This document shows, one piece after another, positions 8,071-16,276 of a DNA stretch of 64,000 bases. How positions within the stretch are numbered: position 1 is the stretch's first letter; each line of letters opens with the position of its first letter. Source of the stretch: Treponema parvum (GTDB taxonomy: Bacteria > Spirochaetota > Spirochaetia > Treponematales > Treponemataceae); NCBI RefSeq assembly GCF_017893945.1, contig NZ_CP054257.1, positions 2,542,001 to 2,606,000 of the forward strand. The letters run 5' to 3'. A model generated the notes under the pieces. It was not told the origin of the DNA. It worked only from the letters and a program-made list of their open reading frames with translations, and did not search any database. A program made the translations under genes and the position numbers.

Positions 8071-9342
8071 ATGCAAGGTTTATTCAACAAAGTCCGCTGC
8101 TGCCCCGAAAGCAGAAATTGGGAGCAATGCATTTTACGCGAAAGCCGGCTTTATTCGCGCGGAAATGATATCCGAAGCGATTTTGAACGCGATTATACGC
8201 GTATTCTGCATTGTCAGGCTTACAGACGCTTAAAGCATAAGACTCAGGTGTTTTTTTCGCCTCATAACGATCACGTGTGCACCCGCATGGAACACGTGCA
8301 GCACGTGGCGTCGGTAGCTTGCACCATTGCAAAATATTTGGGACTCAACACGGAACTTGTCGAAGCCATAGCGCTTGCTCACGACATGGGGCATGCGCCA
8401 TTCGGCCACCACGGAGAAGATTGCCTTAACGGTCTCTTGGAAACCCGCGCTGGAGCCGGCGGTCTTAAAAAATTCTGGCACGAACGGAACAGCCTTTTTT
8501 TTGCAGATTATATTGAAACCTTGCCCGACCCCGACGGGATTGAAAGACGCCTGGATCTCACGTATGCCGTCAGGGACGGAATTATCTGTCATTGCGGTGA
8601 AATCGACCAGCAGGGAATAAAACCGCGGACTTCCGCTATAGATCTGTACTCTATGAAACGTCCCGGGCTTATACAGCCTTATACGTGGGAAGGCTGTATT
8701 GTAAAAGTTGCGGACAAGATCGCCTACCTTGGGCGCGACCTTGAAGACGCAAGAACTTACCACATCCTTGACATGGGGGCTTACAGGCGCCTGCGGGAGA
8801 TAGTTCTTGTTACGCTCGGTCTTAACGATAAGGGAAAAAAGGCTTTGCGGAGCGGAAAGGCGGTAAACACTACCGTTTTGATCAATGATTTGATCGTCGA
8901 TCTGTGCGAACAAAGCTCCCCCGAAAAAGGGCTGTGCTTTTCGCCGGAATATTTTTCGTTTCTTCTTGAGCTGAAAAAATTCAATATCGCGCACATATAC
9001 AGACACTGGCGCCTGGTAGAATTCGGAAAGTACGCTACGAACATTATTGAAACGCTTTACAGAACTCTTTTAAGAACGCAGCCTTACGCACAAAACGGAA
9101 GGATCGCCTCTGCGCTGCGCAATTATCCCAATCTGTGCAAAACCTTTGAGGAATGGCTTTTAAAATATTCGGATTATAAAAAACAGGGACATGACGGCAT
9201 TTTCGGGACTCTGAAATACGATACGAAGGTTGTTTTTTTTGTAAACGACAACGAATCTTTTAAAAAGTGCATAATCGAATACATTTCGGGAATGACCGAC
9301 CAGTATGCTACGACCGTGTATCAGGAAATAATTTCTTTTTAA
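8071..9342 (+). CDS. dgt: dGTP triphosphohydrolase (HD domain)
   Basis: Deoxynucleoside triphosphate triphosphohydrolase of the HD superfamily, hydrolysing dGTP to deoxyguanosine and triphosphate and so controlling dNTP pools. Metal ligands are visible: H75 (RMEHVQH), H104-D105 (AHDMGHAPFGHHGE) and a later Asp in KVADKIAYLGRDLED. Length 423 aa fits the non-proteobacterial type. The start ATG lies 14 bases after the nitroreductase stop and has no obvious Shine-Dalgarno, so translation may depend on coupling. It converges on the ACT-domain gene. Confidence 0.93.
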   Translation: MQGLFNKVRCCPESRNWEQCILRESRLYSRGNDIRSDFERDYTRILHCQAYRRLKHKTQVFFSPHNDHVCTRMEHVQHVASVACTIAKYLGLNTELVEAIALAHDMGHAPFGHHGEDCLNGLLETRAGAGGLKKFWHERNSLFFADYIETLPDPDGIERRLDLTYAVRDGIICHCGEIDQQGIKPRTSAIDLYSMKRPGLIQPYTWEGCIVKVADKIAYLGRDLEDARTYHILDMGAYRRLREIVLVTLGLNDKGKKALRSGKAVNTTVLINDLIVDLCEQSSPEKGLCFSPEYFSFLLELKKFNIAHIYRHWRLVEFGKYATNIIETLYRTLLRTQPYAQNGRIASALRNYPNLCKTFEEWLLKYSDYKKQGHDGIFGTLKYDTKVVFFVNDNESFKKCIIEYISGMTDQYATTVYQEIISF

Positions 9343-9360
9343 AATCGATCGATAGATCGA

Positions 9361-9630
9361 TCAAACCCTGTGCATTGCGGAAAACACTTTTTCGTTCATG
9401 ACGTTGATTTCAACCTGCATTTCTTTACTGATCTTATCCATCTCTTTGCGTAGATCGTCGATGGAAATGTCGGCGGAATCAAGGTTTACCATCATCATCA
9501 TAACGAAATTTCCCGACAAAACGGTCTGCGTGATATCGGCAATATTTATTGAATGTTTTGCCAAAAAGGCGCTCGTTTTTGCTATGATTCCTACCTTGTC
9601 GGAACCCACAACTGTAATAATTGCATTCAT
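9361..9630 (-). CDS. ACT-domain protein (UPF0237 type)
   Basis: Small single-domain ACT protein of 89 aa, starting MNAIITVVGSDKVGIIAKTS, the hallmark of the UPF0237 group. ACT domains bind amino acids and regulate metabolic enzymes. In many genomes this gene precedes a UPF0210 (DUF711) gene; none is adjacent here. The promoter abuts the ATG (TAGAAT six bases upstream) and no proper Shine-Dalgarno exists. The stop overlaps a short palindrome shared with the end of dgt. Ligand unknown. Confidence 0.9.
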   Translation of the reverse strand: MNAIITVVGSDKVGIIAKTSAFLAKHSINIADITQTVLSGNFVMMMMVNLDSADISIDDLRKEMDKISKEMQVEINVMNEKVFSAMHRV

Positions 9631-9636
9631 GCTCTT

Positions 9637-9665
9637 ATTCTAGCAGCAATCATATGTTTTTTCCA
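9637..9665 (-). promoter_or_regulatory. Leaderless promoter of the ACT-domain gene
   Basis: Minus strand: TGGAAA (9665-9660), 17-base spacer, TAGAAT (9642-9637), six bases to ATG at 9630. The -35 is a 4/6 match. Confidence 0.5.
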
Positions 9666-9680
9666 TACGAAAATCCTAAA

Positions 9681-9727
9681 GTCAACACGGGGAAAATTCC
9701 AAAGTTTTGACAGGGAATAATCCAAAG
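9681..9727. repeat. Two imperfect direct repeats, IS-end-like
   Basis: Two tandem copies share a GGGAA-AATCCAAAGT core: GTCAACACGGGG...CCAAAGT at 9681-9704 and TTGACAGGG...CCAAAGT at 9707-9727. Tandem end repeats of this kind resemble the multiple terminal repeats of IS21-family elements, so this may be an IS-end relic. No transposase is adjacent. The rest of the 9631-10015 gap holds two hairpins and no gene. Confidence 0.4.
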
Positions 9728-9940
9728 TCATGTATTTCAAGCTGTAATTTCGACTTACCAATCGTCACAAATACGGCTTTCATAATAACCGCCGCCGGCT
9801 GCTTCGATCCCCAAACCCAAAACTAATCGAAACATCATGGCTTTCTTTGTTTTTAGTTTTTCCCGGTTGCCCTTGCTTCCCGCAAATTTTTAAATAGACA
9901 AAATCTTCGGAAAACGGTATTTTAAAAGCCGCAATGCAAC

Positions 9941-10000
9941 GTGCGCAAGATGCGCACGACTTGCACAGCTCCTAAATCTGAAGATTTACTCGCTGTGCAA
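9941..10000 (+). promoter_or_regulatory. Two perfect hairpins in the rhomboid leader
   Basis: GTGCGCA (9941-9947) and TGCGCAC (9951-9957) form a 7-bp hairpin. TTGCACAGC (9961-9969) pairs perfectly with GCTGTGCAA (9992-10000), enclosing a smaller AAATCT/AGATTT stem. The second hairpin ends six bases before the Shine-Dalgarno of the rhomboid gene and has no T-run, so a leader structure is more likely than a terminator. Confidence 0.5.
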
Positions 10001-10015
10001 TTTTAAGGAATGTTT

Positions 10016-10714
10016 ATGGCTGGTAAAGGCTCGCAAAAAAAAGCTAAAATAAAATTTAAAATCACATACAATGCGCCCGTGACGCTTACTTTTGCGCTGT
10101 TGTCGTCGCTTGTCCTGATTTCGGATTCAGTGATTTTTAACCACAGGCTCATAACTGCGCTTTTTGTTTCTCCCGGATGTCAGGGATCCGTCTATGCCTT
10201 CGATTGGCACAACGGGCTTGATTATTTTAAGCTTTTTTCACACATACTCGGGCACAGCGACTGGAACCATCTGCTGTCGAATTTCGGATTTATCCTCCTT
10301 TTGGGACCGATCCTTGAAGTGCGGTACGGCTCGGCGGTTCTTTTTATCATGATTCTTGTCACCGCCTTTGTCACAGGTATAATAAACGCCTGCCTAATTC
10401 CTTCCCCATTGATGGGTTCAAGCGGCATAGCGTTTATGATGATATTGCTCGCTTCTTTTGCGACTATGTCGCGACACGAAATTCCTCTTTCGTTCCTGCT
10501 GATCTTGGGGCTGTATATAGGGAGGGAGCTGTTTAACAGGAGCCGGGATTCGGATATCGCAACCTTTGCCCATATAGCCGGCGGAATATGCGGAAGCATG
10601 TTCGGATTTCTTGCGTCGCCGACAAGACAATCGTCCGCCGGCAAAAGAAGCGCAAAAAAAGACAAAAAAGAACAGCCGGAAGAAATTTTTCCGGCTGACG
10701 ACATTCCTCAATAA
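10016..10714 (+). CDS. Rhomboid family intramembrane serine protease
   Basis: Membrane-embedded serine protease of the rhomboid family, about six transmembrane helices. Catalytic serine is in GSSG (S136 from the chosen start) and catalytic histidine in FAHIAGG (H186), with the GHSDWNHLLSN loop-helix before them. The C-terminus is a charged Lys/Glu tail. The start at 10016 is preferred over the ATG six bases upstream because AAGGA at 10006-10010 is then spaced six bases away. It converges on serA. Substrates unknown. Confidence 0.9.
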   Translation: MAGKGSQKKAKIKFKITYNAPVTLTFALLSSLVLISDSVIFNHRLITALFVSPGCQGSVYAFDWHNGLDYFKLFSHILGHSDWNHLLSNFGFILLLGPILEVRYGSAVLFIMILVTAFVTGIINACLIPSPLMGSSGIAFMMILLASFATMSRHEIPLSFLLILGLYIGRELFNRSRDSDIATFAHIAGGICGSMFGFLASPTRQSSAGKRSAKKDKKEQPEEIFPADDIPQ

Positions 10715-10731
10715 ATATCCGCAAAAGCAGA

Positions 10732-11916
10732 TTATTTTTTTGCAAAAATAGGGCGAACCTTCGTTACGTTTTCAATGGTCGCAAGAGCTCTGAGCGTTTC
10801 TTCAGGAACCGTTCCGTCCACGTCAATGATATTGTAAGCCAGTTCCCCCTTGTTTTGGTTTATAAGTCCTGCAATATTAAGATTTGCATCGCCTAGAATT
10901 GTCGTGAATTTTGCCACCATCGCAGGCGCGTTTATGTGAGAGATGCAGAGCCTTGTTCCTCCGCCGGGTATCGGATTTTCACTTACGCATTTCGGAAAAT
11001 TAACCGAATTGGTGATGTTTCCGTTTTCCAAAAAATCGCGGAGTTCTTTTACAGCCATCAATGCACAGTTTTCTTCCGCTTCGGGAGTTGACGCTCCGAG
11101 GTGCGGCATGCATATTATCTTGTCGTTATTAAGTATGTCTTCAGACGCAAAATCGGTGACAAAGCACGAAACTTTTCCGCTTTTGAGGGCTTCAAGCATA
11201 TCCGCATTATTTACCAGCCCGCCGCGCGCTATGTTGATTATCTTTACGCCGTCTTTCATAGCCTTCAGCGTGTTCGCACATATAAGACCTTTCGTGTCGT
11301 CCGTCTGCGGAACATGAAGAGTGATGTAATCCGCCTTTGAAAGAAGCGTATCCAATGTTTCTGCGTGCTTTACGTTTTGATTCAGCCGCCATGCCGAATC
11401 AACCGACATGAACGGATCGAAACCTATTACTTCCATGCCGAGCTCGACGGCAGAATTTGCAACCATCGCTCCTATGACGCCGAGTCCTATGACGCCGAGC
11501 CTTTTACCCATGATTTCATTGCCTATGAATTGAGACTTTCCTTTTTCCGTAAGCTCTTCAATTTCATCGCCCTTACCGGCAAGGCCGTTTATCCATTTTG
11601 TCGCCTGAAAGACGGGGCGGCTTGAAAGCAGCAGCGACAGGATGACAAGCTCTTTAACGGCGTTAGCGTTCGCTCCGGGCGTATTGAACACTACGATCCC
11701 TTTGCCGGTAAGCTCCTTTATGGGAATATTGTTCGTACCGGCTCCGGCGCGGGCCACCGCTTTTACGGTTTCTTTTATTTCCATGTTGTGCATATCCTGA
11801 GAACGCACCAGAATTGCGTCCGGATCCTGGATGGACGAAGCTATTTCATAGTCGTCCCGCGGGAATTTATCCAGTCCTCTTGCCGAAATCTTATTTAAGG
11901 TTTGTATTTTAAACAT
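10732..11916 (-). CDS. serA: D-3-phosphoglycerate dehydrogenase
   Basis: First enzyme of serine synthesis, oxidising 3-phosphoglycerate to 3-phosphohydroxypyruvate with NAD. The NAD-binding Rossmann motif GVIGLGVIG lies near residues 140-148, with the RAGAGTNNIP and NIARGG substrate and catalytic segments and the PHLGAST catalytic histidine region. A C-terminal ACT domain (SHINAPAMVAKF, LINQNKGELAYNIIDVD) suggests serine feedback. Strong Shine-Dalgarno AAGGAGAAG. It lies downstream of serC on the same strand, separated by 157 bases carrying a long inverted repeat. Confidence 0.96.
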   Translation of the reverse strand: MFKIQTLNKISARGLDKFPRDDYEIASSIQDPDAILVRSQDMHNMEIKETVKAVARAGAGTNNIPIKELTGKGIVVFNTPGANANAVKELVILSLLLSSRPVFQATKWINGLAGKGDEIEELTEKGKSQFIGNEIMGKRLGVIGLGVIGAMVANSAVELGMEVIGFDPFMSVDSAWRLNQNVKHAETLDTLLSKADYITLHVPQTDDTKGLICANTLKAMKDGVKIINIARGGLVNNADMLEALKSGKVSCFVTDFASEDILNNDKIICMPHLGASTPEAEENCALMAVKELRDFLENGNITNSVNFPKCVSENPIPGGGTRLCISHINAPAMVAKFTTILGDANLNIAGLINQNKGELAYNIIDVDGTVPEETLRALATIENVTKVRPIFAKK

Positions 11917-12008
11917 TTGTCTTCTCCTTGATTCGCGATGTTTCAGCGGTCGAAATTAAACTTCTCCTATTTCGTGCGCGTGCCCCGCAACGAGCGCGTA
12001 AGCGCGAA

Positions 12009-12071
12009 GTTTCGAGCGGCGCACAGTTAAAGGCGAAAGCGCACTGCCGCCGATAAGCGGCCGCTCGAAAC
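12009..12071. repeat. 12-bp perfect inverted repeat between serC and serA
   Basis: GTTTCGAGCGGC at 12009-12020 and GCCGCTCGAAAC at 12060-12071 are perfect complements with a 39-base GC-rich loop. The structure begins two bases after the serC stop in transcript order. There is no T-run, so it may stabilise the serC mRNA 3' end or attenuate serA. Confidence 0.55.
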
Positions 12072-12073
12072 GG

Positions 12074-13171
12074 TCAAAAATTTTCTTTTGCAAATTTTTC
12101 CATAAAAGCGATAAGTTTTTGGACACCTTCGATCGGCATGGCATTGTATATCGAAGCTCTCATTCCCCCGACGGTTCTGTGCCCGGCAAGGTTTACCATG
12201 CCCTGCGCCGCCGCTTCCGACACGAATTTTTTGTTTATAACTTCGGCCTTTTCTGCGTCCGGTTCCTTTGTAAGAAAGGGAATGTTCATTATCGATCGGC
12301 TTCCCTTTTCTACGGTCGAACGGTAAAATTTGCTGTTATCCAGATAATCATAAAAAAGTTCGGCTTTTGCATAATTTTGCTTTTTCATGCCTTCGGCGCC
12401 CCCGTTTTTTTCGATCCAGTCAAGAACCTTCCCCATAACGTATACCGTGTAGCACGGAGGCGTGTTGTACATGGACATTTCGTCGGCGTGCGTTTTGTAA
12501 TTGAGCATCGTGGGAGTTCCCTTGAGCGGAGATCCTGTTATGAGATCGTTTCTGATTATGACAAGGGTAACTCCTGCCGGCGCAAGATTTTTTTGCGCGC
12601 CCGCAAACAAAATCCCGAATTTCGTAACGTCGAGCGGTTCCGAAAGTATGCAGGATGAGATATCGGCTACTAGCGGAATATCGCCGGTGTCCGGAATGTA
12701 TTCAAAATGTGTTCCTTTTATGGTGTTATTAAAGCACACATAAACATAATCGTAATCGCCGCTTATTTTTTCAAGTTTGGGAATATAGGAAAAATTCCTG
12801 TCTTCCGAACTTGCAATTACATCTACGTCCACAAATTTTTGAGCTTCTTTGATCGCCTTGCTTGCCCAGATACCGGTGTTTATATAGGCAGCCCTGCCTT
12901 TTTTTACACCCAGATTCATCGGAACCATGGCGAACTGTGTTGATGCTCCTCCCTGTAAAAACAATACAGTGTAGTTATCAGGAACGTTCATGAGCTTGCG
13001 GACTTTTTTTTCACAGCCTTCGATTATAGGCTTATAATCTTTTGATCTGTGGCTCATTTCCATGACGGACTGACCGGTGCCGTTATAGTCGAGCATTTCA
13101 TCCGCACATTCTTTGAGAACTTCTTCCGGAAGGCAGGACGGTCCCGCCGAAAAATTGTAAACTCTTTTCAT
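12074..13171 (-). CDS. serC: Phosphoserine aminotransferase
   Basis: PLP-dependent aminotransferase making O-phosphoserine from 3-phosphohydroxypyruvate and glutamate. Family signatures are NFSAGPSCLP at the N-terminus, FLQGGASTQF, the PLP-lysine segment AGAQKNLAPAG, and the C-terminal GHRTVGGMRASIYNA. Length 365 aa is typical. Start ATG has GAGAGG upstream. serC and serA together give phosphoserine; no serB phosphatase is in the window. Confidence 0.96.
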   Translation of the reverse strand: MKRVYNFSAGPSCLPEEVLKECADEMLDYNGTGQSVMEMSHRSKDYKPIIEGCEKKVRKLMNVPDNYTVLFLQGGASTQFAMVPMNLGVKKGRAAYINTGIWASKAIKEAQKFVDVDVIASSEDRNFSYIPKLEKISGDYDYVYVCFNNTIKGTHFEYIPDTGDIPLVADISSCILSEPLDVTKFGILFAGAQKNLAPAGVTLVIIRNDLITGSPLKGTPTMLNYKTHADEMSMYNTPPCYTVYVMGKVLDWIEKNGGAEGMKKQNYAKAELFYDYLDNSKFYRSTVEKGSRSIMNIPFLTKEPDAEKAEVINKKFVSEAAAQGMVNLAGHRTVGGMRASIYNAMPIEGVQKLIAFMEKFAKENF

Positions 13172-13260
13172 TTTACCTCTCTCCTCGTGTATTTTATCCG
13201 CCGTTGGCAGCGTTTGCCGCTATCGGCGTCAGTAGTTGCAGGCCTCAGTTGCTGCCGGCG

Positions 13261-13896
13261 TCAGTCGGTGTCTGTACCCGCCGCGCATTCCGCAGCAAGG
13301 TTTGTAAGCACCGTTACGGGTGAAGCGTTTTCAACTGCAATATTTACGGGCAACGAAAGCATCACCGCCGTATAATTGACGATTCCCTTTATTCCGGCGT
13401 TTACCAGTCGTTCCGCCATTTTTTGCGCGTCGCTTTCAGGCACGGCGAGCAGCGCAAATTTTATATTCTGCTGCGCAATTACGGTTTCCAGCTTTGACGC
13501 GGGATAGAGCGGAAACGTTGAACGCAGAATTTCAGTCCGGTTAACGTTCGAATCAAAACCTGCAATCAGCGTAAACGGCGAGCCTTCAAAGAGCCGGACT
13601 TCAAGCAGCGCCGTTCCGAGACGTCCCAAGCCGACTATGCAGCAGTTTTTTTTACCGCCGGCCGCTTCGCTTATTTTAAGCCCCTCACATATCGCGTCGT
13701 ACAAATCTTTTACGGCATATCCGTTAGAAACGCCGCCCTTATATCCGAGCGTAAGAATATCTCTTCTGATAAGGGAATCCGACCATCCTGTCAAAGACTG
13801 TATGGTTTTGGAAGTTATCTTTTCGGACTTTTGTACGGACAAAAGCGCCGCCAACCGGACCAAGCGCCGTTTTGCTGCTTTGGGTATCTGCCTCAT
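13261..13896 (-). CDS. rex: Redox-sensing transcriptional repressor Rex
   Basis: NADH/NAD-sensing repressor. The N-terminal winged helix (residues ~5-75) carries the recognition segment GWSDSLIRRDI and ends with NGYAVKDLY; the Rossmann domain has GLGRLGTAL and the GFDSN segment that reads the dinucleotide. 211 aa is the usual length. The promoter lies very near the ATG (TTGACG, 17 bases, TAATAT, nine bases), giving at most a few leader bases. A candidate Rex operator lies 106 bases upstream, suggesting autoregulation. Rex usually controls fermentation and respiratory genes; other targets were not found here. Confidence 0.9.
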   Translation of the reverse strand: MRQIPKAAKRRLVRLAALLSVQKSEKITSKTIQSLTGWSDSLIRRDILTLGYKGGVSNGYAVKDLYDAICEGLKISEAAGGKKNCCIVGLGRLGTALLEVRLFEGSPFTLIAGFDSNVNRTEILRSTFPLYPASKLETVIAQQNIKFALLAVPESDAQKMAERLVNAGIKGIVNYTAVMLSLPVNIAVENASPVTVLTNLAAECAAGTDTD

Positions 13897-13905
13897 GTCT
13901 AATGA

Positions 13906-13934
13906 ATATTAGATTTTGGCGTGAACGGCGTCAA
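13906..13934 (-). promoter_or_regulatory. Near-leaderless promoter of rex
   Basis: Minus strand: TTGACG (13934-13929), 17-base spacer, TAATAT (13911-13906), nine bases to ATG at 13896. Confidence 0.55.
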
Positions 13935-14001
13935 CATCGAAAATCCGAAATTCGCTTGATTTTAAAAGGAAATGCAAAAAAATGCTGAAATTTGTCGTTT
14001 A

Positions 14002-14019
14002 TTGTGATTTATTTCACAG
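14002..14019. promoter_or_regulatory. Candidate Rex operator
   Basis: TTGTGATTTATTTCACAG is an 18-bp inverted repeat with half-sites TTGTGA and TCACAG and a six-base AT centre, one mismatch from the known Rex consensus TTGTGA-N6-TCACAA. It lies upstream of rex and just after the lytic transglycosylase stop. It is about 67 bases upstream of the -35 assigned to rex, so a second upstream promoter or DNA looping may be involved. Confidence 0.7.
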
Positions 14020-14072
14020 TAAATGCCGGAAGACACGCTGTAGAAAAGTGTGCGGAAAAAGCCGGCGGCGGA

Positions 14073-14870
14073 TTATTTTATCATTGCAAGTTTTACACCC
14101 TTCGGCGTTTCAGGCTGATATAATCTGGCTATCTCATTTGAAAAGGTTGACTCCAGCCCCGATCGGTAGCGCATGATTGCGTCCACATAGTTCAGAGTTG
14201 ACCGGGGCGTATTGTTCCTTCTGACTCTGTTCGCTCCGGCGTTGTACATGGCAAGAGCCGTAACTTCCTCTTCGCCTAGATCAAGGCAAAAGCGAAGGTG
14301 CTTCATTCCGTATTTTGCGCTTACCGTCGGATCATAAAAATCCGTTTCGCTTAGGTGCGGAAAAGAAAAGCTGTTGAGCTGAAACAGGCCCCTGTCGATC
14401 GAGGAATTAGTATTTTTATTTGCGGCTTTAGGATTAAACCGGCTTTCTACGTAAGCCAAAGCAAATGCCAGAGATAGCGGGATGTCGTTTTTATTCGCTT
14501 CCTGCAAGATTGCGTAAGCTATCTCTTTATTTCCGGTGATATTTATGTAAAACCATTCTACGGCCGTTTTTGAACGCGCCTGCCTGTACAGTTCCAGCCC
14601 TTTGTCCGCGCGCTTCGAGTGCTGCAGCACAACGTTGGAAGGCGAAAAGATATTTTCCGAAAGATCCGCTGCGGCTTCGGCAAAAAAATTGTCGCCCGTG
14701 ATCAGCTTGCCCAGCGTTTCCTGAGGCGACGGCATCTTTGCCGGCAAAAAAAACGCAACGGCAAGAGCGGCTGCGGCAAAGAAAACGCAAAACCCGATCG
14801 TTTTCAGGAGCAGCAATTGCATGTTTGAGTGCCTGTAATTATTGGACGTTTGATTCTTTTCCATTCGCAT
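14073..14870 (-). CDS. Lytic transglycosylase (SLT domain)
   Basis: Membrane-anchored murein-cleaving enzyme. An N-terminal helix (residues ~20-43) acts as signal anchor, followed by ~70 linker residues and an SLT/lysozyme-like domain from ~residue 110. The catalytic glutamate is E142 in AYVESRFNP; RGLFQLN and MYNAGANR are the conserved downstream motifs. The start could be this ATG or the one two codons later; neither has a Shine-Dalgarno. The downstream gene in this direction is rex. Likely role is cell-wall turnover or opening the sacculus for envelope machines. Confidence 0.88.
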   Translation of the reverse strand: MRMEKNQTSNNYRHSNMQLLLLKTIGFCVFFAAAALAVAFFLPAKMPSPQETLGKLITGDNFFAEAAADLSENIFSPSNVVLQHSKRADKGLELYRQARSKTAVEWFYINITGNKEIAYAILQEANKNDIPLSLAFALAYVESRFNPKAANKNTNSSIDRGLFQLNSFSFPHLSETDFYDPTVSAKYGMKHLRFCLDLGEEEVTALAMYNAGANRVRRNNTPRSTLNYVDAIMRYRSGLESTFSNEIARLYQPETPKGVKLAMIK

Positions 14871-14972
14871 AAAACAGACATATATTTACATAAAATTGAA
14901 TTTTTATCAACAGTTTCGATGAAAATTTTGCATAGTCATGAAAACCGTGCGTTTTTATGGCTTTTAACGCTT

Positions 14973-15590
14973 TCAATACATCACGATATCCGTATTTGCT
15001 ATGCCGCTCATGCAATGTGCTTTTTCAATTTCACTCTGTTCGGCAAAAAAAATATAATGTTCGTGCTTCTTTTTCAATTCCGAAATATATTCGGCGGCAA
15101 GGCTTTTTTCGCCCAGCAGCCCGCCGGCCAACAGTTTTTCAGGAATCGCAAAGCCTATCACCGACTCGCAATCCTTTATGCGGCGCGCTGCGTGGCTCAC
15201 GGCGGCGATAAACGAGCCTTGAGAATCGCTCGAACCGGCTTGCAATGACCGTATGTCAGAATCATTTTCAAGGCGAGGCGCAATAACAACGTTGATTTCG
15301 CTTTTTTCTATCGCTTTTAGAAAGTCCCTAAGAGAGGCCAGAGCGGTTTCATTATACGCGCCGGAAGAAATTTCCATAAAACTTTGCGGCAAGTCTATAA
15401 AAAGAAATTTGTTTTTTGCGGCGGCCGGTTCGCCTTCGGCTTTTTTTAAAATATCGATTTCAAACGTGCCTTTATAGACGTCGGCCGCTTCAGTCCGCAC
15501 GGGACAAGAAATAGGAATTTCCGTAACACCGTCGGCGCTTAACAGTTTATTGGACTTTACGGTGAATTTCGCTTTGATTTTCATGCGCAC
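14973..15590 (-). CDS. Hypothetical protein
   Basis: Not recognised. A 205-aa soluble protein without signal peptide or membrane segment. The N-terminal ~55 residues look like beta strands (MKIKAKFTVKSNKL, KGTFEID); the rest alternates helices and strands, with INVVIAPRLENDSDI and VIGFAIPEKLLAGG suggestive of an alpha/beta fold. Start is GTG at 15590 or ATG at 15584. It lies 38 bases downstream of the PTS IIA-like gene and probably shares its transcript, which is the only clue to function. Confidence 0.65.
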   Translation of the reverse strand: MRMKIKAKFTVKSNKLLSADGVTEIPISCPVRTEAADVYKGTFEIDILKKAEGEPAAAKNKFLFIDLPQSFMEISSGAYNETALASLRDFLKAIEKSEINVVIAPRLENDSDIRSLQAGSSDSQGSFIAAVSHAARRIKDCESVIGFAIPEKLLAGGLLGEKSLAAEYISELKKKHEHYIFFAEQSEIEKAHCMSGIANTDIVMY

Positions 15591-15628
15591 AGTAAGTCGA
15601 TAAAAGACAGCTTTTACAGCGGCGGAGT

Positions 15629-16075
15629 TTATTCCGTTAAAATCTTTATGACGTCGGCTTTGTCCTGAGTGTTCAGAATCTGCTGGCGCTTATCCGCGCT
15701 TTTGAACAGAAGGCTTACTTCCGCCAAAAATTGAAGGTGCGGCCCCGTCTTGTTTACCGGAGAAAGTGTCATAATAAAGATGCGGCAAGGCTCCTGGTCA
15801 AGCGAATCAAAATCGACCGGCTTGTCGGATATGCCTATGCAGGCTACCAAATCGGATACGGTATCGGTTTTTCCGTGCGGAATGGCGATACCGTGCTTCA
15901 TTCCTGTCGACATCTTGCGTTCACGATCCAACACACATTCAAGCGCAGCCTTTTTATTTGTAACTTTCCCGGCCTTTACGAGAATATCCAACATTTCATC
16001 AATAATTTCTTCTTTTGTGCTCCCCTTGAGGTGGAGATTTACCATGTCGGTTGTTAAAACAGTTCTAAGATCCAT
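15629..16075 (-). CDS. PTS EIIA-like regulator (PtsN type)
   Basis: Phosphocarrier of the fructose/nitrogen EIIA family. The phosphorylated histidine is H67 in GIAIPHGKTD, aligned with the PtsN active site; 148 aa fits a single EIIA domain. No EIIB or EIIC genes are adjacent, which favours a regulatory rather than sugar-transport role. It is the first gene of a unit with the following hypothetical gene. The promoter abuts the ATG (TTGACT, 17 bases, TACACT, six bases) with no Shine-Dalgarno. Confidence 0.92.
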   Translation of the reverse strand: MDLRTVLTTDMVNLHLKGSTKEEIIDEMLDILVKAGKVTNKKAALECVLDRERKMSTGMKHGIAIPHGKTDTVSDLVACIGISDKPVDFDSLDQEPCRIFIMTLSPVNKTGPHLQFLAEVSLLFKSADKRQQILNTQDKADVIKILTE

Positions 16076-16081
16076 GATATA

Positions 16082-16110
16082 AGTGTATGTTTACTTTTTG
16101 GAAAAGTCAA
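16082..16110 (-). promoter_or_regulatory. Leaderless promoter of the EIIA-like gene
   Basis: Minus strand: TTGACT (16110-16105), 17-base spacer, TACACT (16087-16082), six bases to ATG at 16075. One of the clearest cases in the window. Confidence 0.7.
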
Positions 16111-16239
16111 GAAAATAACGGCTCTTATTCGGTTATCGGCAATGAATTTTAAGCGAAAACAAAAACGGCCAAATAGCGAATTTTGAAAATACCGGCTAAT
16201 AATTCTAGGATTTCTGCGGGAACGCTTTGAGGTTCCCGA

Positions 16240-16268
16240 TTGCGTTTTTATCGCCGTATCGCTATCAT
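16240..16268 (+). promoter_or_regulatory. Leaderless-type promoter of the 16277 gene
   Basis: TTGCGT (16240-16245), 17-base spacer, TATCAT (16263-16268), eight bases to ATG at 16277. The intervening bases are mostly T with no ribosome site. Confidence 0.6.
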
Positions 16269-16276
16269 TCTTTTTA

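Noticed and set aside
8230-9006. 258-codon open frame antisense to dgt
   Set aside because: Shadow of the HD-domain coding sequence; no start signal.
9347-9362. GATCGAT-AG-ATCGATC palindrome as terminator
   Set aside because: No T-run and it overlaps the ACT gene stop; the loop is only two bases.
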